Part shown: one piece after another, positions 15,012 to 22,885 of the stretch
How positions within the stretch are numbered: position 1 is the stretch's first letter
How the letters are laid out: each line of letters opens with the position of its first letter
Assembly (NCBI RefSeq): GCF_001590835.1
Contig: NZ_LTAQ01000067.1
Coordinates: 162,829 to 221,097, forward strand
From: Bacillus gaemokensis
GTDB lineage: Bacteria > Bacillota > Bacilli > Bacillales > Bacillaceae_G
DNA length: 58,269 nt
Direction: 5' to 3'
Notes under the pieces: generated by a model
Database searches by the model: none
The model's input: the letters and a program-made list of their open reading frames with translations, nothing else
Told to the model about the DNA's origin: nothing
Program-made: the position numbers and the translations under genes

Positions 15012-15767
15012 TCAAGAAATATAACTGTTAATTTTTTGCTGCATTGTTGAAATGTCTTCACGTGTTACAGTGAAACGAATTATTTTTTCATCCAAATCCA
15101 ATGCTTCAGAGAATAAACCCGCCAATCCACGCGCTTTCCTATCTACTTCCATAATGATGTCTAATCGATCATAAGCTCGTGGCAAAATCAACAACTCTAA
15201 TTCATCTAACTTCCCATAATATTGTCCAGAAATCGGAATGAATTCAAATTCTTGTGCAAACGGGATATGGGTACGTAAATAGCGTGGTAATTCTTCACAC
15301 TCCGCTTGACGAAGGCGAAACCCTAACTGTTTTACACTATCTAATACGCTCGTTAATAACGTATTTGGTAATACTTGAATATAGTCACGATCACTTGGAT
15401 CAATACTCCGCTTAATATCAAGACCTGTATGAACCCAAACTGTTTTCATTCCAAAAGTAAGTGGCGCTTCAATTGGCATAGGGAATGAGAACGGAATTTC
15501 CACTTTAGCATTCGGTTCTATCTCAATAGGCTCTGTTAAGCGCACTCTTTTTAAATCAAATGTCGCACTCACCTTTTTATCATCTACTTCTCGCACATAC
15601 GATGCCGATAACGTTAAGTAAATGCTTTCAATTTGTTGGCTTACTGATCCTCCAGTAATATGGACCACGCCTATAATTTCTTCTCCTACTACATATTCAT
15701 CTCTTTCAAGAACTGTATCCACTTTTGCATTTCCAATTCCAACGCTTGCTAAAAACTTTTGAAACAT
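15012..15767 (-). CDS. spo0M: Sporulation-control protein Spo0M (arrestin-like)
   Basis: 251 residues. The start MFQKFLASVGIGNAKVDTVL and the beta-sandwich pattern that follows (about 10-130, VGEEIIGVVHITGG; about 140-250) fit Spo0M, a cytoplasmic arrestin-like protein that affects entry into sporulation in B. subtilis. The C-terminal REDISTMQQKINSYIS is a short helix. Its start overlaps the upstream kinase gene by 19 bases, so the two are translated from one message. The ribosome site is GGGGG just before ATG. Confidence 0.9.
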   Translation of the reverse strand: MFQKFLASVGIGNAKVDTVLERDEYVVGEEIIGVVHITGGSVSQQIESIYLTLSASYVREVDDKKVSATFDLKRVRLTEPIEIEPNAKVEIPFSFPMPIEAPLTFGMKTVWVHTGLDIKRSIDPSDRDYIQVLPNTLLTSVLDSVKQLGFRLRQAECEELPRYLRTHIPFAQEFEFIPISGQYYGKLDELELLILPRAYDRLDIIMEVDRKARGLAGLFSEALDLDEKIIRFTVTREDISTMQQKINSYIS

Positions 15768-16570
15768 GGATCCCCCATCCTTTCTAATGCTTGGCGTATA
15801 TCCCTTCTAATATCTTGTATATTTTCATAGTATGGATGCTTCATCTGTAGCATCCTCATAATAATTTCACGGTTTTCTTTCTCTAGTTTGAGCTCTTCAT
15901 GCCATGGCTTCTCTTCTTTTTCAGTAGATTCATAACCCGCGTATAGTAAAAACAATGTAAAGTGACCAAGTGCATAAAAATCACTACGATCGTGCACTTC
16001 TCGCATAAAGGCTTGTTCGCCTTCGTAGGAAGGTGCTCGTTCATCGACTTCTCCTTTAAATCTCGCTAATCCAAAATCGATAATACTAATTTGGTTATCT
16101 TTCGTTAAGATGTTTGGAATACGTAAATCTCTGTGAATAATCCCCTTACTATGAACATACGAGACAAGCTCCAGAACCTTATATAAAATATGAAACACTT
16201 CATATTCTTCGTATACATAGCTATCAACGAAAATACAATCTTCAAAGTTCTTTCCTAGCATGTACTCCATTACAAAAAACGGCTGATTCTTCCAAGTGAA
16301 TGTATCATATAATTTCGGTATTGCCGGATGATCTAATTGTTCTAAAATCACTTGTTCTTGTGCGAATGATTTTCTACCTGACTCATATCTTTGCTTACTT
16401 TGTCTTAATTGTTTTAATACCTTCTTCTCTCTTGTCTGTAAATCATTAACGATATATGTAAAGCCATAGCTGCCCATTCCAATTACTGATTCAATTTCAT
16501 AGCGCTGCGCAACAATTGTATTCTTTTGTAGCGGTCTATCAAACCAAGCAAGTATATTACGCCACTTCAT
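15749..16570 (-). CDS. Serine/threonine protein kinase, YbdM-like
   Basis: This 273-residue soluble kinase has a Gly loop IGMGSYGFTY (about 30), catalytic Lys in KKVLKQL, catalytic loop HRDLRIPNIL (the usual HRDLK has Arg in place of Lys), and DFGLARF. No membrane helix or PASTA domain. The short N-terminal RNILAWFDRPLQKN and the Arg variant resemble B. subtilis YbdM. ATG 16570 overlaps the stop of the small Ser/Tyr-rich gene (TGATG), and its own end overlaps spo0M, so all three form one operon; an earlier TTG at 16573 is possible. Confidence 0.85.
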   Translation of the reverse strand: MKWRNILAWFDRPLQKNTIVAQRYEIESVIGMGSYGFTYIVNDLQTREKKVLKQLRQSKQRYESGRKSFAQEQVILEQLDHPAIPKLYDTFTWKNQPFFVMEYMLGKNFEDCIFVDSYVYEEYEVFHILYKVLELVSYVHSKGIIHRDLRIPNILTKDNQISIIDFGLARFKGEVDERAPSYEGEQAFMREVHDRSDFYALGHFTLFLLYAGYESTEKEEKPWHEELKLEKENREIIMRMLQMKHPYYENIQDIRRDIRQALERMGDPCFKSF

Positions 16571-16752
16571 CAACTACTTGAAAAGAAACTACGACTTTTA
16601 CGTTTTCTTTTATAATGTTGATGTCCATAGCCTTGCCTCTTGTTATAGTCACTACTCGAATAAGAGTGCTTTCTATGACGATAATCACTACTTGAATAGG
16701 AACGATGTTTATTCTTCTTTCCTAATAAAGAATCAATAATTTTTTTGAACAT
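16570..16752 (-). CDS. Basic Ser/Tyr-rich peptide coupled to the kinase
   Basis: 60 residues starting MFKKIIDSLLGKKNKHRSYS, with two copies of H-S/R-YSSSDY and a tail of RKSRSFFSSS. An amphipathic start is followed by a low-complexity Ser/Tyr/Arg/His region. The start is ATG 16752 with GAGGTG eight bases upstream. Its stop overlaps the kinase start, so translation is coupled. The clustered SSSDY sites make it a natural candidate substrate of the kinase; this is inference. Confidence 0.65.
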   Translation of the reverse strand: MFKKIIDSLLGKKNKHRSYSSSDYRHRKHSYSSSDYNKRQGYGHQHYKRKRKSRSFFSSS

Positions 16753-16847
16753 TCCTTCACCTCTTGTATAAATTTTTCTTTTTATTATACCAATAATTCT
16801 CTTCAATATTTGTGACAAGTTTGTAAAGAACCTAACATTTCGAAGAG

Positions 16848-16878
16848 TAAAAAAACGACGAGTCTATCCCGTCGTTAC
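16848..16878 (-). terminator. Terminator of yozD
   Basis: Stem AACGACG / CGTCGTT (16870-16876, 16854-16860), then TTTTTTTAC on the minus strand. Confidence 0.75.
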
Positions 16879-16880
16879 TT

Positions 16881-17060
16881 TCACTCTTCACCTTCTTCAA
16901 ACACTTCATCAATCATACATTTTTCCAATAAATACTCAAATGTAATATCCGCGAGATCTTCAATTTCTTCTCGCTTAGGTACATACCCTCTTTCAATTAG
17001 TTGCTCATAAAAAAACTCCGCAATTTCTTCCGTATCAATCACGACTTCAATTTCCTTCAT
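16881..17060 (-). CDS. yozD: YozD-family acidic protein
   Basis: 59 residues, MKEIEVVIDTEEIAEFFYEQ onwards, very acidic, ending FEEGEE. Length, start and LADITFEYLLEKCMID fit the Bacillus YozD family (function unknown). The start is ATG 17060, eight bases after AAAGGGG; ATG 17066 is too near. Neighbours match the yod/yoz region of B. subtilis. Confidence 0.75.
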   Translation of the reverse strand: MKEIEVVIDTEEIAEFFYEQLIERGYVPKREEIEDLADITFEYLLEKCMIDEVFEEGEE

Positions 17061-17218
17061 GAGCATCACCCCTTTAGTTCTGTTTTATGAAGGAAATTCA
17101 AAATTATGTATACAAGATTAGCAAAATAGATTTTCTTTTTCATATTATACTTGCCTGACATATTGTCTACCATTACAGCATACGATGTAGTACAAGCTAT
17201 CTGAAAGGGGAAATAAAC

Positions 17219-17374
17219 ATGGAATATCAATATGAAATAGAGCAAGGAAAAGAAGAGTTCATGCATGAAGATAAGTGGGCAGACTCTATCATTAAATGGT
17301 TTATGATTTTTTTAACAATTGTAGGTATACCTTACACAGCATATATTTTCATTCAATTCCTTCTCTCTTTCTAG
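17219..17374 (+). CDS. Small membrane-tail protein (51 aa)
   Basis: MEYQYEIEQGKEEFMHEDKW, then one hydrophobic helix (about 28-48) at the C-terminus. AAAGGGG is eight bases before ATG 17219. An acidic soluble head with a tail anchor is likely. It lies on the + strand between convergent or divergent yod genes. I do not recognise it. Confidence 0.6.
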   Translation: MEYQYEIEQGKEEFMHEDKWADSIIKWFMIFLTIVGIPYTAYIFIQFLLSF

Positions 17375-17378
17375 TTCA

Positions 17379-18041
17379 CTATTTTTTCTCTGTTAATTTG
17401 ACTAAATAATTATGGACAACATCCATTACAATTTTATATTCTTCATCCCGAAATGTTTCATGTAATAATTGATAGTCATTATAAATATCTAATAATCCAT
17501 CAATAATTTCTTGCTTATTTGTTTTGACACTCACCTTTTTCGTATTATTTATCGACTTCAATTTTCCTAAATCTAATTTATTCATCCCAGCTTTATCTTG
17601 CTTCATTTTCTTTAAAATAGCATTTGCTGTTTGTGCATTTGCAAGCAATTTTAGATCGGATTCATCAGCCTCTAACCACTCACCATCTGTAATTCTCGAT
17701 AATTCATATATCGTATCTTCCCATGCATCATTTTTATATCGCCATACTTCTGTACGGAAACCAACAATACGAAAAACATCTTTATCATAACCAGTAACTT
17801 GCACAAGGTCCCCGAATGTAAAATGATAATGCAATTCAATCCATTCGGTTTCACCTTTTTTCATTTCTTGTTCCGTGACGTGTTGAAGCGTTTGTTCCAC
17901 ATAGTATCCATCATGATTATTTACTTCATATACATAAACGCCATCTAGTATTTTCATATTCGTGATTTTACCAACTGTACCATACAACGTAATCACGACT
18001 ATGTCTCCTACATTATATTTAGGTTGTTTTTTTCTAGCCAT
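17379..18041 (-). CDS. yodN: YodN-like protein
   Basis: 220 residues from ATG 18041, preceded by AGGGGAGAG. It starts MARKKQPKYNVGDIVVITLY, an SH3-like barrel (about 8-60), followed by a second similar half (about 78-130, FGDLVQVTGYDKDVFRIVGF) and a helical C-terminus. Identity as YodN rests on position between YozD and YozE in the conserved yod cluster and on size; no enzymatic motif is visible. Its stop is five bases from the convergent small membrane gene. Confidence 0.6.
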   Translation of the reverse strand: MARKKQPKYNVGDIVVITLYGTVGKITNMKILDGVYVYEVNNHDGYYVEQTLQHVTEQEMKKGETEWIELHYHFTFGDLVQVTGYDKDVFRIVGFRTEVWRYKNDAWEDTIYELSRITDGEWLEADESDLKLLANAQTANAILKKMKQDKAGMNKLDLGKLKSINNTKKVSVKTNKQEIIDGLLDIYNDYQLLHETFRDEEYKIVMDVVHNYLVKLTEKK

Positions 18042-18142
18042 ATATATCTCTCCCCTTTTAAAGTCGTGATTTTGATAACAGTATATGCATACGATAGAAA
18101 AACGCTTATCACATAAGCGTATAATCAAAATTTTTTTAAATA

Positions 18143-18198
18143 AAAAAACATAATTAGCACCTCACTTCATACAAAGTAATGTACCAATTATGTTTTTT
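18143..18198. terminator. Inverted repeat, probable terminator of yozE
   Basis: Arms aaaaaacataatt (about 18144-18156) and aattatgttttttaaa (about 18187-18201) with a long partly paired loop. Confidence 0.5.
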
Positions 18199-18226
18199 AA
18201 ATTTATAATTCCCTATAATCACTAAG

Positions 18227-18442
18227 TTATATTTCTTGTATGTATAACTCCCAAGCTTCATCAAAAATAGACATGCTTTCTAGCAATCCACTTAATTCTA
18301 AATACGAACTAATCTCATCGTAGTCTTCTGATTGCTTCGGAAAACTTAAATCATCGTACATTGCTTCAGCTAAGTCTGAAACTTCATTTTTAATTAAAGA
18401 TGCACGATGTTTCATCATATAATGGTAAAATGACTTTTTCAA
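18227..18442 (-). CDS. yozE: YozE (SAM-like fold protein)
   Basis: 71 residues, KKSFYHYMMKHRASLIKNEV and SFPKQSEDYDEISSYLEL, FDEAWELY: hallmarks of the YozE_SAM_like family, a small helical bundle of unknown function. Translation starts at TTG 18442, seven bases after AGGGAA. It precedes yodN. Confidence 0.85.
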   Translation of the reverse strand: MKKSFYHYMMKHRASLIKNEVSDLAEAMYDDLSFPKQSEDYDEISSYLELSGLLESMSIFDEAWELYIQEI

Positions 18443-18489
18443 AAATATTCCCTACCTTTCTAACTTGGGTACATTATACTAGGGGAAAA

Positions 18490-18517
18490 AGAAAAAAACC
18501 AGCACAATCGCTGGTTA
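18490..18517 (-). terminator. Terminator of the kamA-yokU operon
   Basis: Stem AACCAGC / GCTGGTT (18510-18516, 18497-18503) then TTTTTTTC on the minus strand; the yokU stop codon is at its base. Confidence 0.85.
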
Positions 18518-18787
18518 AAAGTCGAAATAATTTCTCTTTAATAGACGTGGACGCTCCATTAGCTCTTCATACGTCAATTGTTTTGGTAAATCTTTTGTAT
18601 AAATGAGAAACAATTGGTCTTCAATTTCTTTGACAATATGGTCAGGCTGATAGTCCATTCCACATGATGAACAAGTAATACATGGCGTCTTTTGAATTTC
18701 AATTGCTTTTGTGCCATCTGGCAATTCCCAGTAAACCGTATTCACGTCTTCTTTCGCTTCTACACTATCACACCACATACAATTCAT
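18515..18787 (-). CDS. yokU: YokU, small zinc-ribbon protein
   Basis: 90 residues with two CxxC pairs: MNCMWCDS at the start and CITCSSCG at about 36-43, a YgiT-type zinc ribbon of one metal. The family sits next to kamA in Bacillus; its role is unknown. ATG overlaps the kamA stop (ATGA), so the two are translationally coupled. Confidence 0.85.
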   Translation of the reverse strand: MNCMWCDSVEAKEDVNTVYWELPDGTKAIEIQKTPCITCSSCGMDYQPDHIVKEIEDQLFLIYTKDLPKQLTYEELMERPRLLKRNYFDF

Positions 18788-20202
18788 ACTGCGTCATCCT
18801 CAGCAGGTTTGTCTTCTTCTAACTTTTTCATTTGCGCCTGATATTTTTTATCTTTTAACTGATCACGCTTATCCCGTTTATCTTTTAAAGAAGCATGCGT
18901 TTCATTTGTTTCATAGTCTTTTCGGCGATTCATACGTTGTAAATCATCAGGAACAAGATTAAATTTCTTATCGCTCATTAAGCCTGCTACACCAATGTCT
19001 GAACGCTTCTCTTCATACGTTGGATAAATCTCTTTGAAATACCCTTCAGCTCTTCCTGGTACATAATTTTCTGGTTCTGGATACGTTGTAATAACCCCTT
19101 CAAAGTTTCGAAGAACCACTTTATCTGCACTTTGCGAAATTAAATAGTTTGGCTGAAGGGCAATCTTCCCGCCCCCACCTGGTGCATCGACAACGAATGT
19201 TGGTACTGCATAACCAGACGTATGTCCACGTAATCCTTCAATAATTTCTAACCCTTTTGAAACTGGAGCACGGAAATGGCCGATACCTTCTGATAAATCA
19301 CACTGATAAATGTAATACGGACGAACACGAATTTTTACTAAGTCGTGCATCAACTTTTTCATAATCGGTACACTATCGTTAATACCAGCTAAAATAACAG
19401 CTTGGTTTCCTACTGGCACCCCTACATTTGCAAGCATTTCACATGCTAGTTTGGATTCTTCTGTAATTTCAATTGAAGTGTTAAAGTGTGTATTTAACCA
19501 CACTGGATGATATTTTTTAATAATGTTACAGAGATTTTCTGTAATACGTTGTGGAAATACTACTGGGGCTCTCGTTCCGATACGGATAATTTCCACATGT
19601 GGAATTGCTCGTAAATTCTTTAATACATACTCTAAAATTTTATCATTAATAAGAAGACCATCACCACCAGAAATTAAAACATCGCGTACTTGTGGCGTTT
19701 CGCTAATATAAGAAATCGCATCATCTAATTGTTTTTTCGGGACACCCATTCCAATTTGTCCACTAAAACGACGACGTGTACAGTAACGACAATACATAGA
19801 ACATTGATTTGTTACTAGAAATAAAACGCGGTCTGGATAGCGGTGCGTTAAACCAGGAACTGGTGAATCTTCATCTTCATGAAGTGGATCTTCTAAATCA
19901 TATTTTGTTTTATATAACTCTTCCGAGATCGGTACAGATTGCATCCGAATCGGACAGCGTGGGTCATCTGGATTCATAAGAGAAGCATAGTACGGTGTAA
20001 TATTTAACGGAATCGTTTTCGTTGAAATTTTAACACCTTCTTCTTCTTCTGGTGTTAAATTAATTACTTTCTTTAAATCATCTAATGTTTTTATCGTATT
20101 CGTTAATTGCCAAACCCAATCATTCCATTGCTCTTCTGTAACATCTTTCCATAATTCGATTTCTTTCCAATGACGATCTGGTTTATATACATCGTGTAAC
20201 AT
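18784..20202 (-). CDS. kamA: L-lysine 2,3-aminomutase
   Basis: This 472-residue radical-SAM, PLP-dependent enzyme converts L-lysine to L-beta-lysine. The iron-sulfur cluster motif is CSMYCRYC (Cys 134, 138, 141). ISGGDGLL is the SAM-binding segment and APGGGGKI carries the PLP lysine. A charged C-terminal extension (about 430-472, KDKRDKRDQLKDKK) is typical of the Bacillus form. It is the first gene of kamA-yokU. A sigma-54-type promoter lies 36 bases upstream and a terminator separates it from the activator gene, so it has its own control. ATG 20202 with GGGGG upstream. Confidence 0.95.
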   Translation of the reverse strand: MLHDVYKPDRHWKEIELWKDVTEEQWNDWVWQLTNTIKTLDDLKKVINLTPEEEEGVKISTKTIPLNITPYYASLMNPDDPRCPIRMQSVPISEELYKTKYDLEDPLHEDEDSPVPGLTHRYPDRVLFLVTNQCSMYCRYCTRRRFSGQIGMGVPKKQLDDAISYISETPQVRDVLISGGDGLLINDKILEYVLKNLRAIPHVEIIRIGTRAPVVFPQRITENLCNIIKKYHPVWLNTHFNTSIEITEESKLACEMLANVGVPVGNQAVILAGINDSVPIMKKLMHDLVKIRVRPYYIYQCDLSEGIGHFRAPVSKGLEIIEGLRGHTSGYAVPTFVVDAPGGGGKIALQPNYLISQSADKVVLRNFEGVITTYPEPENYVPGRAEGYFKEIYPTYEEKRSDIGVAGLMSDKKFNLVPDDLQRMNRRKDYETNETHASLKDKRDKRDQLKDKKYQAQMKKLEEDKPAEDDAV

Positions 20203-20237
20203 TGCTATTCCCCCTTTTTTACGCTCACCATTTATAT

Positions 20238-20256
20238 AAGCAATAATTATGCCAAC
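20238..20256 (-). promoter_or_regulatory. Sigma-54 promoter of kamA
   Basis: Minus strand TTGGCATAATTATTGCTT: GG (20252-20253) and GC (20240-20241) are 10 bases apart, matching TTGGCACnnnnnTTGCW. Predicted start near 20229, 27 bases before the kamA ATG. Confidence 0.8.
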
Positions 20257-20399
20257 TCTACATTTTCAATAAATGATAATGAAAGATATCCTATTATATA
20301 TGCGAAAAAATATTTTTCTTATTTTAAATGGTTCCTTATTCAATACAATATTCATTACTTTCTATATATGTAAGCGCTCTTTTATTCGTGCAAACATAC

Positions 20400-20426
20400 A
20401 AAAACCGCCGATTATTCGGCGGTTTG
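20400..20426 (-). terminator. Terminator between the activator gene and kamA
   Basis: Stem AAACCGCCG / CGGCGGTTT (20402-20410, 20417-20425) with TTTTTG after it on the minus strand. The activator stop codon lies in the loop. Confidence 0.85.
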
Positions 20427-21791
20427 ATCATACTTATTCAGTTTATACTGCAATGTTTGTCTTGGAATGCCAAGTAATTTAGCAGCTTGCAGAATATTTC
20501 CCTCTGTCTCTATCAGTGCTCGATCAATTAACTCTTTTTCTGTTTGATGGAGTGCTTCACGTAACGGGAGAATGCTTTTCTTCTTTTGAACTGCTTCTTT
20601 CCGAAATGTACGTGGTAAACAACTAACTGTTAACGAATTTCCTTCCGCAATAATTACAGCATGTTCTATCGTATGTTTTAATTCTCTTACATTTCCAGGC
20701 CAATGATATGCTAGCAATCTTTCTTTCGCCTCATGATCAACATGCAGTACTTGTTTTTTATATTCTTTGTTGTAGTCTCTTAAAAAATATGATGCCAGTA
20801 ATAATACATCTTCTTTCCGTTCACGCAGCGGCGGAATATATAAAGAAAATACATTTAATCGATAATATAAATCAGTACGGATTTTGTTTTCACGTAAACA
20901 TACCTCTGGTGGTTGATTCATCGCAGTAATGACGCGAACATCTACTTTTCTCGTTTTATTATCACCTATGCGGCGAATGACCCCATCTTCTAAAGCGCGA
21001 AGCATTTTCGCCTGCAGATCAAGAGGCATTGAATTTAATTCATCTAGAAACAATGTCCCTCCATCTGCAAGTTCAAATAACCCCGCACGTTCAATAGCTC
21101 CGGTATAACTCCCTTTCGTTGTTCCAAATAATAAACTTTCTAACAAAGATTCTGGGAGCGCTGCACAATTCTGTGCGATAAACGGTTTATTCTTTCGTTT
21201 TGAAGTTTCATGAATTGCTTGTACAAATAATTCTTTTCCAGTTCCTGTTTCCCCGTATATTAAAACATTCGCATCTGTTGGTGCAACTTTTTGCGCTAAT
21301 TCCTTCGTTTGACTAAAACGCGAATCATTCGTCACAATTGTATTAAATGCAACATGTTTTTTGGCTGATTTCCTACCGGAAGAGCGTTTCATTTTCGATT
21401 GCAAATCAACAATTGTATCTGTTAATTTTTGAATCGTCGAATAATCTTTTGCAATTTCAACAGCTCCTGCAATTTTTCCTTCTATAAAAATCGGTAATGT
21501 AGTATTTACAGTACAGACATCTTCACCGTTTAAATTTTGATAACGCTGTACTTGATGTAAAATAGGCTTCTTTGTATCTAATACATTCATTAATGTGCTC
21601 GTTTCCCTTGATAAAGATGGAAAGACCTCTAGTAAGTGCTTTCCTAGTACATTCTCAATTTTTGATCCGTCATGTTTTGCAGCAACAGTGTTATAAAAGA
21701 TTGTAATACCATTCTCGTCCACTGCATGAATAGCTTCATCAATACTGCCCAAAATCGCTTCAATGACTTCTTGTGTCGAAACTGCCAGCAA
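20412..21791 (-). CDS. Sigma-54-dependent activator (PAS-AAA-Fis), kam regulator
   Basis: About 459 residues. N-terminal PAS domain (about 8-110), then the AAA+ domain: Walker A GETGTGKE (about 180), Walker B GGTLFLDE, and the sigma-54 contact loop written GSYTGA where most members have GAFTGA. Fis-type HTH at the end ([20 protein letters not shown]). No receiver domain, so it likely senses a ligand through PAS. It drives SigL promoters; two candidates flank it. From memory, the equivalent regulator in B. thuringiensis is called KamR, and the kam locus there is reported to respond to both sigma-54 and SigK. TTG 21791 is six bases after GGGGGG; ATG 21797 abuts that site. Confidence 0.9.
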   Translation of the reverse strand: MLAVSTQEVIEAILGSIDEAIHAVDENGITIFYNTVAAKHDGSKIENVLGKHLLEVFPSLSRETSTLMNVLDTKKPILHQVQRYQNLNGEDVCTVNTTLPIFIEGKIAGAVEIAKDYSTIQKLTDTIVDLQSKMKRSSGRKSAKKHVAFNTIVTNDSRFSQTKELAQKVAPTDANVLIYGETGTGKELFVQAIHETSKRKNKPFIAQNCAALPESLLESLLFGTTKGSYTGAIERAGLFELADGGTLFLDELNSMPLDLQAKMLRALEDGVIRRIGDNKTRKVDVRVITAMNQPPEVCLRENKIRTDLYYRLNVFSLYIPPLRERKEDVLLLASYFLRDYNKEYKKQVLHVDHEAKERLLAYHWPGNVRELKHTIEHAVIIAEGNSLTVSCLPRTFRKEAVQKKKSILPLREALHQTEKELIDRALIETEGNILQAAKLLGIPRQTLQYKLNKYDQTAE

Positions 21792-21818
21792 TGTCATCCC
21801 CCCTCTTGCCAGAAATCC

Positions 21819-21836
21819 AGCAATTTACGTGCCGGA
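21819..21836 (-). promoter_or_regulatory. Sigma-54 promoter of the activator gene
   Basis: Minus strand CCGGCACGTAAATTGCTG: GG (21832-21833) and GC (21820-21821) 10 bases apart, with the GGCACG and TTGC cores intact. Predicted start about 18 bases from the start codon, just before the ribosome site. It implies autoregulation. Confidence 0.7.
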
Positions 21837-21904
21837 TTTTTGGCATCCCTGTGTGCGATTATAAGCATTACGATTCCGTTCTATTTTTTCTCTTTATTTA
21901 TAAA

Positions 21905-22034
21905 ATAAAAACTTTAATCCACGTGGGCTTCCTCCCCCACTGATTGTTAGCCCTCACCAATCAAAAATTTTACGTGCAGCTTATCTCCAACCTAACTTCT
22001 TTGCTTCCTACCGAAATTTGAGGTGGAGTATTAG
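21905..22034. repeat. Dispersed repeat, copy 1 (long)
   Basis: Contains aaaactttaatccacgtggg, ctcccccactgattgttagc and a distal part gaggtggagtattagttt. Same family as 27225, 30463, 35929 and 47028. It abuts the stop codon of the acetyltransferase gene. Confidence 0.6.
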
Positions 22035-22885
22035 TTTCCGTTAATGCGAGATAAATCTTTCACCCAAACATTCATATCTTCTAATTTATCGAAAATATAA
22101 CAATTATTTGCAAGTCTTCCGGTGTATGTGTATCCAAGCTGATGAAAAGCTGCATTCATACCAAACGAAAGTGAACGTGCAATTGTATAAGAACAAAAAA
22201 TCGCTCTCTCTTGAAGCTCTTCTTCTAATTTAATCAGTAGACTTTTCATAAATCCATGTTTTCGATATTTAGGTAACGTTGCACAATTTGTTAATTCCGC
22301 ATTACCTTCTTTCACATTCATTTCTGCTGAAGCGGTACTAATAATACGCCCCTCTGTTTCATACACGTAATAAATAGTATCTTCCTTCATCGTCTTAATA
22401 ATGTAGTCTGCTTCATTTAGCGGTGTTGGATAAATTTCAAACACTTTCCCAAATACACTCGCTAGTTCTTCAGCGTCTCGCTCTGTCGCTTTTCGTAGGA
22501 CAAATTTCGTAGGGATTTGTTTTTCCTTCACTTCTTTTTCTCTCACACCACTTATAATACGGTCCTCTTCAACCCACTGAATGCTATTTCTTCTTTCATC
22601 ATTACAATATTTCACCAAAAAGTATGCATCATGTCCTTGAAAATAATGCGGAATCGTTGCTTCTAATAAGAAACCAAAAGAGAGCCATGTCGAAACATGC
22701 TCTCCCTTTCCTTTTATAATACATTTGGTGAAAGAATGCTTCTCGGCTAATTCTTCTATTTTTTGTACGAGACTTTCTACATTTCCTGTATAATGATCTA
22801 CTCTAATACGTTTATTAAAATAATCGAGTTCTCCTTCTACGGTATAGTTGTTCGTTTGTTCTTTGAATGATTCGTAATATTTCAT
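22031..22885 (-). CDS. yodP: Beta-lysine N-acetyltransferase (AblB/YodP)
   Basis: 284 residues. The N-terminal 130 residues form the AblB-specific part, the C-terminal half a GNAT domain (about 135-275; TNCATLPKYRKHGFMKSLLI is the acetyl-CoA loop). It should acetylate beta-lysine made by KamA. In methanogens N-epsilon-acetyl-beta-lysine is an osmolyte; here it may be an intermediate since the following genes look degradative. ATG overlaps the stop of the deacylase gene (ATGA), and GAGGTG is five bases upstream. Confidence 0.85.
   Translation of the reverse strand: MKYYESFKEQTNNYTVEGELDYFNKRIRVDHYTGNVESLVQKIEELAEKHSFTKCIIKGKGEHVSTWLSFGFLLEATIPHYFQGHDAYFLVKYCNDERRNSIQWVEEDRIISGVREKEVKEKQIPTKFVLRKATERDAEELASVFGKVFEIYPTPLNEADYIIKTMKEDTIYYVYETEGRIISTASAEMNVKEGNAELTNCATLPKYRKHGFMKSLLIKLEEELQERAIFCSYTIARSLSFGMNAAFHQLGYTYTGRLANNCYIFDKLEDMNVWVKDLSRINGN

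Noticed and set aside
18042-18128. N-terminal extension of YodN
   Set aside because: A proper ribosome site lies directly before ATG 18041, and the extension has none.
20203-20411. Lysine (L-box) riboswitch before kamA
   Set aside because: The leader before kamA is short and has a sigma-54 promoter; no multi-stem lysine aptamer can be drawn.
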